Shown: positions 49,610 through 59,689 of the stretch, piece by piece
Position numbering within the stretch: the stretch's first letter is position 1
Layout of the letters: each line of letters opens with the position of its first letter
Source: Adiantum capillus-veneris
Taxonomy: Eukaryota > Streptophyta > Polypodiopsida > Polypodiales > Pteridaceae
Assembly: GCA_014529385.2 (NCBI GenBank)
Contig: CM043966.1
Location: 108,811,087 to 108,875,086, forward strand
Direction of reading: 5' to 3'
DNA length: 64,000 nucleotides
Translations under genes and position numbers: made by a program
The notes under the pieces: model-generated
Seen by the model: only the letters and a program-made list of their open reading frames with translations
The model's database searches: none
What the model was told of the DNA's origin: nothing

Positions 49610-51260
49610 GATTGTTTTATATAGAAAATTAAAGGGGAAAATAATCAAATTAATCCCAAATGATTTGAGTTATCTATTAGTGGTTAGTTAGGGGTTAAGG
49701 AACCCGTGGTAATTAGGGGAATCTCAGATAATTAATTTAGCTAGTTATTTTAGCAAAAATACTCAATTTTTAGAGCAAATTAAATAGGGAAAATTAGTAA
49801 ACTCATTTCAAATGATTTGAGTTATTTATTAGTGGTTGAGTAAGTGTTAAGAAACCGGTGAAAATTAGGGAAAGCTTAGATAATTTATGTACTTTATTAA
49901 TTTAGCAAAAATAGTTTGTTTTTAGGACAAATTAAATAGGGAAAATTAGTAAATTGATTTCAAATGCTTTGAGTTATTTATAAATGGGTAATTAATTGTT
50001 AAGGAACCCCTCATAATTAGGAGAAGCTCAAATAATTAATTTAGCTAATTACTTTAGCAGAAATACTTTGTTTTTTGGACAAATTAAATAGGAAAAATTA
50101 GCAAAAAGGTTCAAATTGAACTTAGCTATTTATTAAAAGTTAATTAGATGTTAGGAAAATTCTAATAATTAGGAAAAGCTTAGATAATTAATCTAGCTAA
50201 TTACTTTTGCAAAAATACTTTGTTTTTTGGACAAATTGAATAGGGAAAATTAGCAAATAGATTCAAATTGAACTGAGCTATTTTTTGGAGGTTAAATAGA
50301 TGTTAATAAACCAGTGAAAATTAGGCCAAGCTTAAATAATTAATTTAGATAATTACTTTAGCAGAAATACTTTGTTTTTTGGACAATTTAAATATGGGAA
50401 ATAAGTAAATAGATTCAAATTAAACTAAGCTATTTATTAGAGGTTAATTAGATGTTATAAAACCTGTGATAATTAGGAAAAGCTCAAATTATTAATTTGG
50501 CTTATTACTTTAGCAGAAATACTCTTTTTTTTTACAAACTAAATAGGGAAAATTAGCAAATAGATTTAAATTGAACGAAGCTATTTATTAGAGGGTAATT
50601 AGATGGTAAAGAAATTGTAACAATTAGAACAAGCTCAAAAATTTAATTTAGTTAATTACTTTAGCAAAAATACTCTATTTTTTGGACAAATTAAATAGAG
50701 GAAATTAGCAAATAGATTCGAATTGAATTGAGCTATTTATTAGAGGCTGATTAGATACTAGGAAACCCGTGCTAATTAGGAAAAGCTCAACTAATTAATT
50801 TAACTAGTTACTTTAGCAAAAATATTCTATTTTTTTGCAAATTTAAATAGGGAAATTAGCATATAGTTTCAAATATGAATAAATCTATTTATCAGAGGTT
50901 AATTAGATGTTAGGAAACTCGTGATAATTAGGAAATGCTTAAATAATTAATTTAGCTAACTACTTTAGCAAAAATATTATGTTTTCTGGACAATTTAAAT
51001 AAGGGACATTAGCAAATAGATTCAAATTGAATTGAGTTATTTATCAAAAATCAGTTAGATGTTAGGAAACCCGTGATAATCAGGAAAAGCTCAAAAAATT
51101 AATTTAGCTAATTACTTTAGCTGAAATACTCTGTTTTTTTGACAGTTTAAATAGGAGAAATTAACAAATAGACTCAAATTGAATTGGGCTATTTATCAAA
51201 GGTTAATTAGACCTTGTGTAAATCGTGATAATTATGTTACCATCAGATAATTAGTTTAAC
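49610..51260 (+). repeat. 152-bp tandem array inside the large LTR (~11 copies)
   Basis: AT-rich units recur with spacing of 151-154 bp. The landmark ACAAATTAAATAGGG or its variants falls near 49775, 49927, 50081, 50233, 50384, 50535, 50688, 50839, 50991 and 51144. Each unit also carries TAATTTAGCTAATTACTTTA and GATGTTAGGAAACCCGTG. Units differ by about 10-20% by eye. Confidence 0.9.
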
Positions 51261-51683
51261 TTAATATCCCAGTAAAATATATTATTTTTAGGGAGAAAAA
51301 GGGGGAATATAGTAAATTAAACCAAAAACCTTTGATATCAATATCAGAGGAAGAACACACCTTGAGGAATCCATGATAAATATCCCAACCTAGATAAATC
51401 GTTTAGGTATCTATCTTCAATAAAAATAATTGATTTTTGTGTAAAATGGACAAGGGAAATTAGTAAATGAATTTATCTAATTGCCGAATAAATATTCAAG
51501 GTCCAAAATCATTATTGAAAAGTGAAAAAAATTACATAAATAAGTTATAGAAGAAATATCTTTTCAAATTGACTATTAAAGATACCTACTACTCCAAAAA
51601 TCCTTATCTTGGGTAAACAAGAAAAAAAGAAGACTATTCAATTAAGCTTCTAATGGATTAAGTCTTTTTATAAGGCTATCGAC

Positions 51684-51821
51684 ATGGCTCCCAAGAGAAC
51701 GAGGGAAAATCCTCTTACTGAGGAAGAGGGTGTTAGCAACAAGCGAAACAAAGCCACTAATGACCATGAGACTGGGCCTAGCCATAGGCCAATGGAGGAA
51801 AGTTTGCAGGCTCTAGCCTAA
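51684..51821 (+). CDS. Short basic ORF, gag-like start
   Basis: ATG at 51684 opens a 45-residue frame, MAPKRTRENPLTEEEGVSNK and onward, ending TAA at 51819-51821. MAPKR/MAPRR starts are common in gypsy gag proteins. It lies within the 4.27-kb LTR, upstream of the primer site, so it would be an LTR-encoded peptide or a relic of a captured gag start. Only weak support as a real gene. Confidence 0.3.
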   Translation: MAPKRTRENPLTEEEGVSNKRNKATNDHETGPSHRPMEESLQALA

Positions 51822-52938
51822 CAACACATGGACGATCAGTCCCAGGTGGATTTCTATTTTTTTCACTTAAAATCTTTTAAAGTTCATTTTTAAGTTAGCA
51901 TTGCATACGTAAAGTTAGGAAGGATAACTGGTTGAAACGGAAGGTAACTTCCAACGTGCAGTTGTTTATAATGTAGGAAAGAATTGTTTAGGTTAAAACT
52001 GGTTGAAATAGGAAAGATATGATAGATCATCCTTAAGACAGCTTGTCTCAAGACACCTCCGAATCCTTAGTATAAATTGATGATAATGATTGGTTTTCTA
52101 GCCACGGATAAGTCGGTTATCCCCATGAACGATGAGTTTCTACTCCGTGTCATGTCTTGATGTTTCTACATAAGTTAGGATGCCGTTTTTTATCCTAGGA
52201 GAGCCGCCCGGTTGTATGGGAAACTTGTTTGGTGTATGGGCACCCGGAACCTTGGGTGGGGTTTATCCACTCCGGATTTGAATAAGGAATGGGTGTCGTT
52301 TTTCACCCTTAGGTGGTCTTGAGACAAGAAGATTATTGGTCATGGTTATTATGGATAATGTTTTGATTGACAGTTTTTGTCTTAAGTTTAAAGATGTGTG
52401 TTTTCTAAAAGAATGCTTTCAATGCTGTCTTCAAGGAATTACTGTGATAGAACGTTAAAAGAAATCCTTATTCTAAATGTTTAAAACAATGTGATAGTAA
52501 GATAAATGAATCATGTGTGAGTACGGGGTGGCAAGTGGGGATTGATTAAGGTTGTCAATCGTGGACGGGTGGACCTGATTAGTCAGGTAACTATCCATCC
52601 CTATGCACTAAAACTTTTAGAAAACTTATTCACTTGGAAGAGGAGTCCACCAATGGCTGTGCCCTCACATCTGTTAGGGGGAAAAAAGGGTTGGTTGAGG
52701 GTACCTTGCCCAATTGTGGCAGTTATAGGGCCGAAATAGTTTTTTTAATACGTTGTCCCGTTTTCGCTGCAAGACAGGACTAGGTCTTCTTCTAAGGCTA
52801 TAAACCCAAGCCATTGTCAATGGTAAAGGTCTATTCCTTGGATTTTTCTTGTTTAAAGACTCTGATTTTTATCAGACCTAGAGACCTGTCAAGGATCCCA
52901 TCCCGATCTTGGTATTGGCGGGTTGGGGACCTTACAAG

Positions 52939-52950
52939 TGGTATCAGAGC
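52939..52950 (+). other. Primer binding site, initiator tRNA-Met
   Basis: TGGTATCAGAGC, complete match to the usual plant LTR-retrotransposon primer site, two bases (AG) after the LTR edge. Confidence 0.9.
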
Positions 52951-53144
52951 GTGTGTTAATTAAAGTCTTGGATCTAGGAAAAAGTTTAAGGCGTTAAGTT
53001 GAAATAAGTGATGTTTGACAAATTCAATTAAAGACATATTTAATTAAAAAGAGGGAGTGAAACGAAGAGAGAGAATTACCCCTATCCTTGTAGGAAAATT
53101 TCCATCAGGCCTATTTCAAATTCCTGGATTTCAACATTAGGTTT

Positions 53145-53561
53145 ATGAGGGCTTGCCTATGCCGAGACTATTTAATGCAAAAAAGCGTGATAAAATGGCT
53201 GGATAATAGATTTTCTCCTTCCACTTGGAGAATCAAGTGGTCACGATCAGGTGGAATTTTCTTCATTGATGCCGGAGAATTAGAAGGTTTGGAACTAAAT
53301 ATGAAGAAACTCAAATGGGCCGAAGATCTTCAAGTGATTGAAGTATACTTTTTCGTTGGGACAGAGAATTCAGAAGAAACCCTTGTAATAGATGATGTCC
53401 AAGTATCGCAAAATCAGTGGGTGTTTGATCAGGTGTCTAAAGTAATCTACCCAGGTAGAATTAGGCCCATAGGTGTAGGCCCTAGTTTTAATGGACCAAA
53501 AGATGTTGTATATTTTGATCCTATATCTGATCCAGCCAAAGTCCACAAGATTCTAGTATAG
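53145..53561 (+). CDS. Unknown ORF after the primer site (138 aa)
   Basis: The first substantial open frame downstream of the primer site, where gag would be expected. It contains ARG-like IKWSRSGGIFFIDAGELEGL and QVIEVYFFVGTENSEETLVI, rich in hydrophobic and aromatic residues, ending in DPISDPAKVHKILV. No capsid or zinc motif is recognisable. Starting 195 bp after the primer site is reasonable for a leader. It could be a short accessory ORF of the large-LTR element or flanking sequence. Function unknown. Confidence 0.4.
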   Translation: MRACLCRDYLMQKSVIKWLDNRFSPSTWRIKWSRSGGIFFIDAGELEGLELNMKKLKWAEDLQVIEVYFFVGTENSEETLVIDDVQVSQNQWVFDQVSKVIYPGRIRPIGVGPSFNGPKDVVYFDPISDPAKVHKILV

Positions 53562-53726
53562 GGTTGTCGTCACCCTTGTACATAGTAGGACCTTCATGGA
53601 TTGTATTAACTCTTGTACATACTATGGTTCTCATGAGTATGCTATAAGCAGTTTTGTTTATGGTTTGGTAATTGTCTTCATCCTGTGTGCAGGGGGATAT
53701 TTCTAGGCGAGCAGTTTCCGGCGAGC

Positions 53727-53762
53727 GCTTTTTAGGAATCAGGTGAGCATATTCCTAAAAAG
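53727..53762. repeat. 12-bp perfect hairpin
   Basis: CTTTTTAGGAAT and its exact complement ATTCCTAAAAAG, separated by about 11-12 bases. Close to the place where large-LTR-element sequence ends. Confidence 0.8.
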
Positions 53763-53801
53763 ATTCTCTCTTCCTCTTTGTGGACTATCTCTATCTCTCT
53801 C

Positions 53802-53802
<1 letters not shown>

Positions 53803-53847
<45 letters not shown>
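53803..53847. repeat. (GA)n microsatellite
   Basis: About 44 bp of GA following a CT-rich patch. Confidence 0.95.
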
Positions 53848-53850
<3 letters not shown>

Positions 53851-54169
53851 AAGGTATGGAAGCTAGAAAAATTGTTTCAAAAACAATATAGACAAGGGTA
53901 CTGCTGGCATACTGTGTTTGATGAGATACGTTGAATTTGTATTTACGTGAAAGCTGCTCATCCAATACATAGATGAATTCACCCAAATTGTTGAGAGTCC
54001 TCTCAAGAGGCAAATTCATTTCAATATCACCTACTTCTATAACAGCATCTAAAGTTGTAAATTGCATTGGAGAAATTAATTCTAAAAGAAATGATTCAAA
54101 TATTATGAATTTACCATTGTAAAAAGGATAAGAAAACCCTTTATCCAAGAAAAATAAAGACCAAGCCAT
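53848..54169 (-). pseudogene. Unknown minus-strand coding scrap
   Basis: An open frame starting at 54169 reads MAWSLFFLDKGFSYPFYNGK and later AVIEVGDIEMNLPLERTLNN. The words EVGDIE and the surrounding DNA (CAATATCACCTACTTC) resemble the minus-strand ORF at 18604-19785 (LPYEVGDIELAF). It may be a fragment of the same kind of element. Evidence is thin. Confidence 0.25.
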
Positions 54170-54360
54170 AATAATATGCTAAGCAAATAATGAAGCACAA
54201 GATCACATTGTATAAGCTAAAACAAATTGATTATATACTCACGTCTAATAAGTAGCCGTTATAAATTTTAAATTAATATTATTTTATTAATTTAAAAAAT
54301 TAATGTAAAAAAATATGAAATATTTCGAAAAAATTACAAAATATTTGTTTGTGACTGTGT
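54170..54360. other. AT-rich spacer
   Basis: Nothing recognisable. There is a sharp transition at about 54360 from AT-rich to very GC-rich DNA. Confidence 0.6.
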
Positions 54361-55000
54361 GTGTGATCACGGGCTGGAACATTTTGCGTGGATGGAAGCA
54401 AGGCACTAACGCAAGGGGGGCGGAGGGAGAGAGACCAGGGCAATGGATGGCCGGGTTTTGCGTACTGGGCCGCCAGTATGGACAAAGGTGGAGGTTGGGT
54501 GGGGGCAGAGGTTTGGGGGGGCACAAGAGCGGGCGGAGCAAGGTGCCTAGGGGCGCAAGAGCAGGCGGGGCAAGGTGCAAGGGGACAATGGAGGCGGTCT
54601 CAGGCGGGCGGGGCAAGGTCCTAGGGGGGCGGAGGCGGAGGCCACAGCTTGGGGGGGGGGGGGGGGGGGGGGGGGGGCAAGGCGGGGGGGACAAGGGGAC
54701 AACGGAGGCGAGGGCAGACCAAGGCCGTAGATTTGGCACGGGCGGGATGAGGGGGCAAGTGGGGACGGGATGAGGCGGGGGCGGACGGAGGCCGGAGGTT
54801 GGGTGGGGGGGGAGGGGGGGACAAGTGGGCGCAGGAGCGGAGGCGGGGGCGGGGGCAGGATGAGGGGGCTGAGGAGCGGATCAGGATGGCCTGCATACTT
54901 GCCCATGGCCAACGCGCTGGCCGTGGGCGCCCGTGGGCACCTCTGCCTCTGGCCAACGCATGGCCAGAGGCAGAGATGCCCACGGTCCCACGGCAGTCTA
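54360..55000. repeat. GC-rich low-complexity block with a 27-G run and a hairpin
   Basis: Irregular GGGGCAAGGTGC/GGCGGGGCAAGG-type repeats, a run of 27 G (54651-54677) and further G clusters able in principle to form quadruplexes. At 54931-54955 and 54961-54985 there are 25-nt arms matching at 24 of 25 positions with a 5-nt loop (arm core CTCTGCCTCTGGCC). Long proline- or glycine-rich open frames here are composition artefacts. Confidence 0.85.
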
Positions 55001-55024
55001 CGTGGACACGATTGCATGCGTGTC

Positions 55025-55242
55025 CACGTGTACCGTCGCTAACCGACAGTACACGTGGCCCACCACGTGGTCACACGCACTGCCATGAGACAATACACGT
55101 GGCAGGACACGTGGCCAGCTCATTGCCTGCGTGGTAGTGCGCGTGACCACGTGTACTGCCGATTGGCGACGGTACACGTGGCTTGTCCACGTGGACACGC
55201 AACGGCCACCTGCGCCATTGTGTCCACGTGCCTTGCCACGTG
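55025..55242. promoter_or_regulatory. Cluster of ten CACGTG G-boxes
   Basis: CACGTG occurs at 55025, 55052, 55064, 55096, 55108, 55148, 55175, 55188, 55225 and 55237, mostly as CCACGTG or ACACGTGGC. In plants this is the binding core for bHLH (PIF-type) and bZIP (ABRE/GBF) factors. About 0.05 would be expected by chance in 218 bp. The cluster lies 530-740 bp upstream of the start codon of the ParB-methyltransferase gene. It may be a regulatory array or a local tandem repeat whose unit happens to contain the motif. Confidence 0.75.
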
Positions 55243-55555
55243 TGTGTGTGAACACACACAAAAACACAAACACACACACACACGGGCGTCACACACACAC
55301 ACAAACACAAACACACACATACATGGACGTGTGTGTGTACACACACACACGCTTGCGTGCGTGTGTGCACCACACACACACGTCTCAGTGCAGCGTGTGT
55401 GTGTGTGTGGCACACACACACATGCACACGTACATATGCACATGTACATGCACACACACACGCTGCACGTATACACAAACGCACTCGTACACACGCACAC
55501 ACGCGCGGACATGGCAACACACACACACACACTCCTTTCTCTCACACACACAGTC
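55243..55555. repeat. Degenerate (CA)n/(GT)n region
   Basis: CACACA and GTGTGT blocks alternate, giving local dyads (for example GTGTGTGTACACACACAC at 55330-55347). Open frames rich in Thr-His or Val-Cys are artefacts. Confidence 0.9.
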
Positions 55556-55591
55556 GTTAAAAAATAAATAAAAAATAAAAAATAAAAGCTT

Positions 55592-55598
55592 TATAAAG
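55592..55598 (+). promoter_or_regulatory. TATA-like box of the ParB-methyltransferase gene
   Basis: TATAAAG, 170 bp before the start codon. It is followed by a TC-rich leader with TTCTTCATTTTCTTCTTC (55605-55630) and a (CT)n tract (55650-55681), a form common in plant 5' leaders. Confidence 0.5.
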
Positions 55599-55643
55599 TG
55601 ATCTTCTCTTCTTCATTTTCTTCTTCTCTATTCTCTTTTGCTA

Positions 55644-55687
<44 letters not shown>

Positions 55688-55767
55688 ACATCTCAAACTT
55701 CCAACATAATATTCTCATAAATCATTCTATATCTATTTCTTATAAATTATCCTTCTTTCTCGCAAGC

Positions 55768-56489
55768 ATGAGAACAAGAAACCAAACAAAAAATACTGGT
55801 CCAATTGATGAGGTGGATGTTACTACCTCACAAGAAGTACCTCCGTTAGGCACACAGGATACACAACAATCTCAAGCATTGAGTTCTTTGGATTGTATTG
55901 TTTCCATTGTAATTGGAACATCACAATCAAGCGTCGGACCCAGTCATCGTCTGGAAACAGGTACCGCTATTGAGAATGTCAAAGACGAAGCATTTGGAAA
56001 TGTTGTCCACAAACACATTTCTTTGGGTTGGGTGGATTCTCACAGAGTACCATATGATGGAAAACTTCCACGATTGCCTCTTTGTCGACTTCTCTCAAAC
56101 CCCGCCATCCGCACGCATGATGACCATGTGGCCGATTTGCAACTCTCTATTGCAAACAAAAGATACCAACCAACGATGGCAAGATTTATTGTTACAGAAC
56201 GAATTCCTGGGGAGGATCACAAACAATTTACTCGTCGTGGTCACGCTGCGAGGGATCTTGCACTGTCATATGATCTGGATAAAGAGCTTCGCCAAATCCC
56301 CAAGCTCAGTCACATGGTCGACAGGTACTTTGTGGTTTGGGATGGTAATCACCGATTGGAGGCATGGATGCGGTGGATGAACGAGAATGACATTCCAATT
56401 GAGAAAGCGCCAAAGGTGGAGTGCGTTCTAGTTGACTTTCAGCCACATGAGGCAGCGGAGTTTCTATTGGTTTTGGGTATGATCAATAG
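55768..56489 (+). CDS. Exon 1: ParB/Srx-like domain
   Basis: Intact 240-codon exon ending at a GT donor (AATAG then GTGAGC, phase 2). Residues 1-90 are a Thr/Ser/Gln-rich leader. About residues 95-240 form the ParB-like domain: a proline- and leucine-rich start, SIANKRYQPTMARFIVTERI, and YFVVWDGNHRLEAWMRW with the DG.HR motif that in ParB/Srx proteins forms the nucleotide or phosphate site. The motif is of the DGxHRxxA kind found in ParB domains attached to bacterial and phage methylases, not the GERR box of chromosome-partitioning ParB. It has no stop or frameshift, in contrast to later exons. Confidence 0.75.
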
Positions 56490-59380
56490 GTGAGCCCTTT
56501 GTTTTTTTGCTAATGTAAATGCGTCTTATTTGTAAACTATATAAATTACAATCGATTCTTAAACAGGGCCACGAGGGTTTCAGTACCTCACAAGACTGCT
56601 CATGATAGTTTCATGATGAGAAAGCTAGGGTTGGCGGACCCTACATCACTTCTGCAAAATCCCCCGAAAGAGCGCGTTCGGCAGCAGAAAGGGCTTTGAA
56701 TTTTAGAGGTCCAAATAAGTCTAAGTGGTTAAAATTACCAATGGCTGTCCTTGCGCAACTACTTTGGAAGGTATGCTTTAAACCAATTGTATATGAGAAT
56801 ATGTTTTGATTACGAAATCTTATTATGTGTATTTTGATCGACTCTTTTGAAAATAATAGGAAGAGTTCGATCATATGTCTAGTAGTAAAACGGAAGGGCT
56901 GCCATCAAAAGGGAGTTTTGACTACGAGTTGGCACCTGACGCATACGAGGAAAGCATCAATCTAGCGCTTTCTCAAACGGAGCAATACTTTACGCGCAAA
57001 GGGCTTGAGATAGCCACCATTGCAAATCTAGAGAATGGGAGCAATTTTTTCCAAAAATGTATTTCATTTACAGGTTGGGGCGAGAAGACCACAAAAATGA
57101 CACCCTCGAGAGTGGCAGAGGTAGCGCGTGCACGCATTAGCCCAACAGAGTAAGTAATAGTCGTTTAAATCATTGGATATATTTCTCTTTTTATTATGTA
57201 GCAATAAAAAATAAGTCTCGCTTTTCCTTTGATAGGAAGTGCCGATTGCTTGATTTGCTTGATGCATCCTTGAAGGAGAAGGGCACCGGTTTGACGGAGA
57301 AGGCCTGGATCCAGTAGCTTCGATATCACGTGTACTGGTGGCAGTTGGAAAGGTTAGATTTAGTGAACATTTGCACCAGCTAGCAATTTGTTATGTAACT
57401 TGTGACTTATTATTTGCTGCTGCAGGAGAGTGCTTGAGATGGCCGAAAAAATGGAGGCCGAGAATCATGATGTTGCTATCCAACATGAGAAGGCTGAAGG
57501 TAGGCATGGTTGCACGCTTGTCCACACATTATTGACATACAGATGCAAGTACTTTGAGAAGGCCTTCAAGAAGTGGAGTGCTCGGATCAAATCCACACAT
57601 GAACGCGAAGAGCAACCCCATTTTGCTTGTACGGCACGACGCTTGTTGTACAGGTTCGACATCTTTAATTGACAAATTAAGAATGTACTAGGATACACTA
57701 ATCTTGTTCTATGCAAATGAAAACATTCTGGTCTCTCTTGTAGATGGTGGAGAGATGCTCTTGTCTTTCCCATTCCCGAGCATCCCAGTGATGCATGGTG
57801 TAGGTCGGAGAGAGAGGAGACGGGCTTATATCCTGACGAGTGGATAGATGACTTGCGGCCAAAGCGAGCGTGGCTCAAGTGTCCTTGGTGGCTGGACTAC
57901 CCAAACAAGGAGTACCCACCCGAAGAGGAAGAGCTATACATAGGTATGCCTCTATGTAGTTTTTACCTTTGCCATGAAGCAATAGAATATGGGCTCAATA
58001 ACTCTTCTTCTTTTAATTAATAGCGGAGCATAGTGCGTCATGAAAGAAAGAGGTTGTGATAGAGGATGCTCTATCTCCAAACACATCAAAGAAACCAAAG
58101 GAAGAAACAGACCTCAAGGAAAGACTCGCAAGCACAACAAGATGACAAGCAACATGGGAAGAGAAAGAAGAGGCCTGTAGTTTCGAGCGACAGTGAGAGC
58201 GAGCATGTGGTTGCGGAGTATTCTGTAGAAGTCAACGATAGTGCTCATAGCCTTGGTTCTATGAGTCACAGTGTACCGACACTATCCTTCACTCCCAGAC
58301 CAGTGGGGGGCCATCCAAGAGTCCCCTCCATGTTCACCATCACATGGTAGGGCTGCAGAGGACCTATCAGACATGGCCAGAGTTGTGGGAGATGACCATC
58401 CAGGTACGTGAAAATGCTTAATGTTGTGTTGTTCTCTTTAGCATTGCTTGAAAGATATATTTGATCTTATGTTGCTACATACAGATATGCATGTAGAGCC
58501 ACGCCACCTTGCAGTGTATGCTAGTGACAAAGAGTTGGCAAAAGCTATTCCAGATGTGTTGTGTAGTGACAGGTAAGCCATGCTTATTTACAATCATAGT
58601 TATGTGCACACTTATAGTGCTAACAAAAACTGCATGCAGTTCTATGCAGTCACTACGTAGATTCTTGGGCTCTCTATCAGGAACAGGGCAAATGAACCCC
58701 AGCTTGAGATTGGGTGGCATACGTTTGGCGTACATGGCCTTTCCCTTACACACTAGGCCACATGCAACTAGCACGGGTGGGGTTCATTTATGGAACCAAT
58801 GGGATAGTGACCTTGTGGATGTTGCATTCCTTCTGTCATCCGAGTTTCTTTTGGTGGATGGCATGATTGCGGCGACATGTTGTGTAGAACATCTTTCCAT
58901 CGTCACTTCGAAGGCAGAGGGAGCTGGTTTCCAGCTGTTGAGGATATTGTAATTACAGCTACCGGAGGCTAGTTGTACGACTGTTCAGGACTATTAGAGG
59001 CGGTATGTTGTTTTTTTGTTTTGATAATGAAGAGTAACTTCGATGTTCGTGGGTCAAAAAATACTGTTTTACTTGCTCCCCGCCGGTTGGTACTTTGTTG
59101 CTAGCCATTTTTTCACCCCCTAGAACTGGTGGGTGTCGGCTTCCGAGGTACGATCGAGCGGATGGAGAGATTGCAACAAATGTACGTGGCTTCTCTGCAG
59201 ATGACGACATGTTGTGGGAGAAGCTACCAGGATCAGATTCCACACAATGGACGCTTGATCGTATGGGCTGGCCTTATCGTAGAGGTGTTGAGAGGAGTCC
59301 AGCGTTTGCCAGGTGGTAGAATTTTTTTGTTAGTTGTTTTTATTGTTTCTATAAAATTATAGGTAACTTTTTTTTTGTAG

Positions 59381-59627
59381 ATGGCTACTAGGTACCTTCA
59401 CAGACATGGGAGATGCTGTGTTGGATTGTTTTGCAGGAGTTGGGACATTGGCAGCACAATGTTTACTACTACATAGACATTGCATCAGTTGTGAGAAGGA
59501 TTGGGCAGTTTTCAGTGCTTGTTTGGAGCCAGCTCAGCGCCTACCTTCCGATTTAGGCTCGACATTGATGTTTCATAGGAGTGTCAGAGCTCAGGTAACT
59601 GGTTTTTTGAGCATCTACAGAATGTAG
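59381..59627 (+). CDS. Last exon: methyltransferase motif I
   Basis: Follows a TTTTTTTTTGTAG acceptor. It reads WLLGTFTDMGDAVLDCFAGV, then GTLAAQCLLLHRHCISCEKD, then WAVFSACLEPAQRLPS. This matches the C-terminal block of beta-type amino methyltransferases: GD.VLD.F.G.GT, a helix, then an acidic residue (E of CEKD) that binds the SAM ribose. The preceding exon ends GWPYRRGVERSPAFARW, the place of motif X. Having motif I at the C-terminus implies the permuted order (IV first, then X, I). The frame ends TAG at 59625-59627, with an alternative splice donor at 59594. Confidence 0.75.
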
Positions 59628-59689
59628 GATTAGCACGTCTGTCACCAAAAGTATTTTGTGCACCTACAAAACGGAGTTCCTTGGAATTG

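Larger units (their letters stand above)
48664..52936 (+). mobile_element. Very large LTR (4273 bp) of a gypsy-like element
   Basis: Begins TGTAAGG and ends CCTTACA, a perfect 7-bp inverted terminal repeat. Two bases later comes a perfect 12-base initiator-Met primer site. A TATA box (CTATAAATAGGACCCC, TATAAAT at 49154-49160) lies about 490 bp from the start, so most of the LTR (about 3.7 kb) would be R and U5. That part holds a 152-bp tandem array and a short ORF. Plus orientation. No second LTR is in the window, and sequence after about 53700 no longer looks like this element, so it is truncated or interrupted. Confidence 0.75.
55768..59627 (+). pseudogene. Intron-bearing ParB/Srx-like plus DNA methyltransferase gene, disrupted
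   Basis: Likely exons: 55768-56489, 56567-56770, 56860-57149, 57236-57352, 57426-57653, 57744-57943, 58024-58403, 58485-58572, 58640 to about 58990, about 59095-59312, 59381-59627. Most edges have GT-AG sites and compatible phase. Exon 1 encodes a ParB/sulfiredoxin-like fold: PAIRTHDDHVADLQLSI, a central strand, DGNHRLEAW (about residue 193) and a C-terminal FQPHEAAEFL. Middle exons are rich in Trp, Arg and Glu. Exon 9 has a Rossmann-like VDVAFLLSSEFLLVDGMIAA. The last exon has VLDCFAGVGT (SAM-binding motif I) followed by HCISCEKDWAVF. A catalytic (D/N/S)PP(Y/F/W) motif was not found. Lesions: a frame break near 56680, TAG 57315-57317, TGA 58041-58043, breaks in exon 7 (one near the G6 run at 58307) and TAA 58950-58952. 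The ATG at 55768 is the first after the TATA box. Product, if intact, would methylate DNA bases. Confidence 0.7.

Noticed and set aside
54287-55571. Long proline-, glycine-, Thr-His- or Val-Cys-rich open frames
   Set aside because: Produced by the GC-rich block and the CA/GT repeats, open in several frames on both strands.
57315-58043. Organellar-type RNA editing as explanation for the in-frame stops
   Set aside because: Stop-removing U-to-C editing is known from fern and hornwort organelles, but this DNA is nuclear in character, and frame breaks are also present.
55768-59627. Bacterial contamination as the source of the ParB-methyltransferase
   Set aside because: The coding sequence is interrupted by many GT-AG introns with plant-like T-rich acceptors, and it is flanked by plant transposons.
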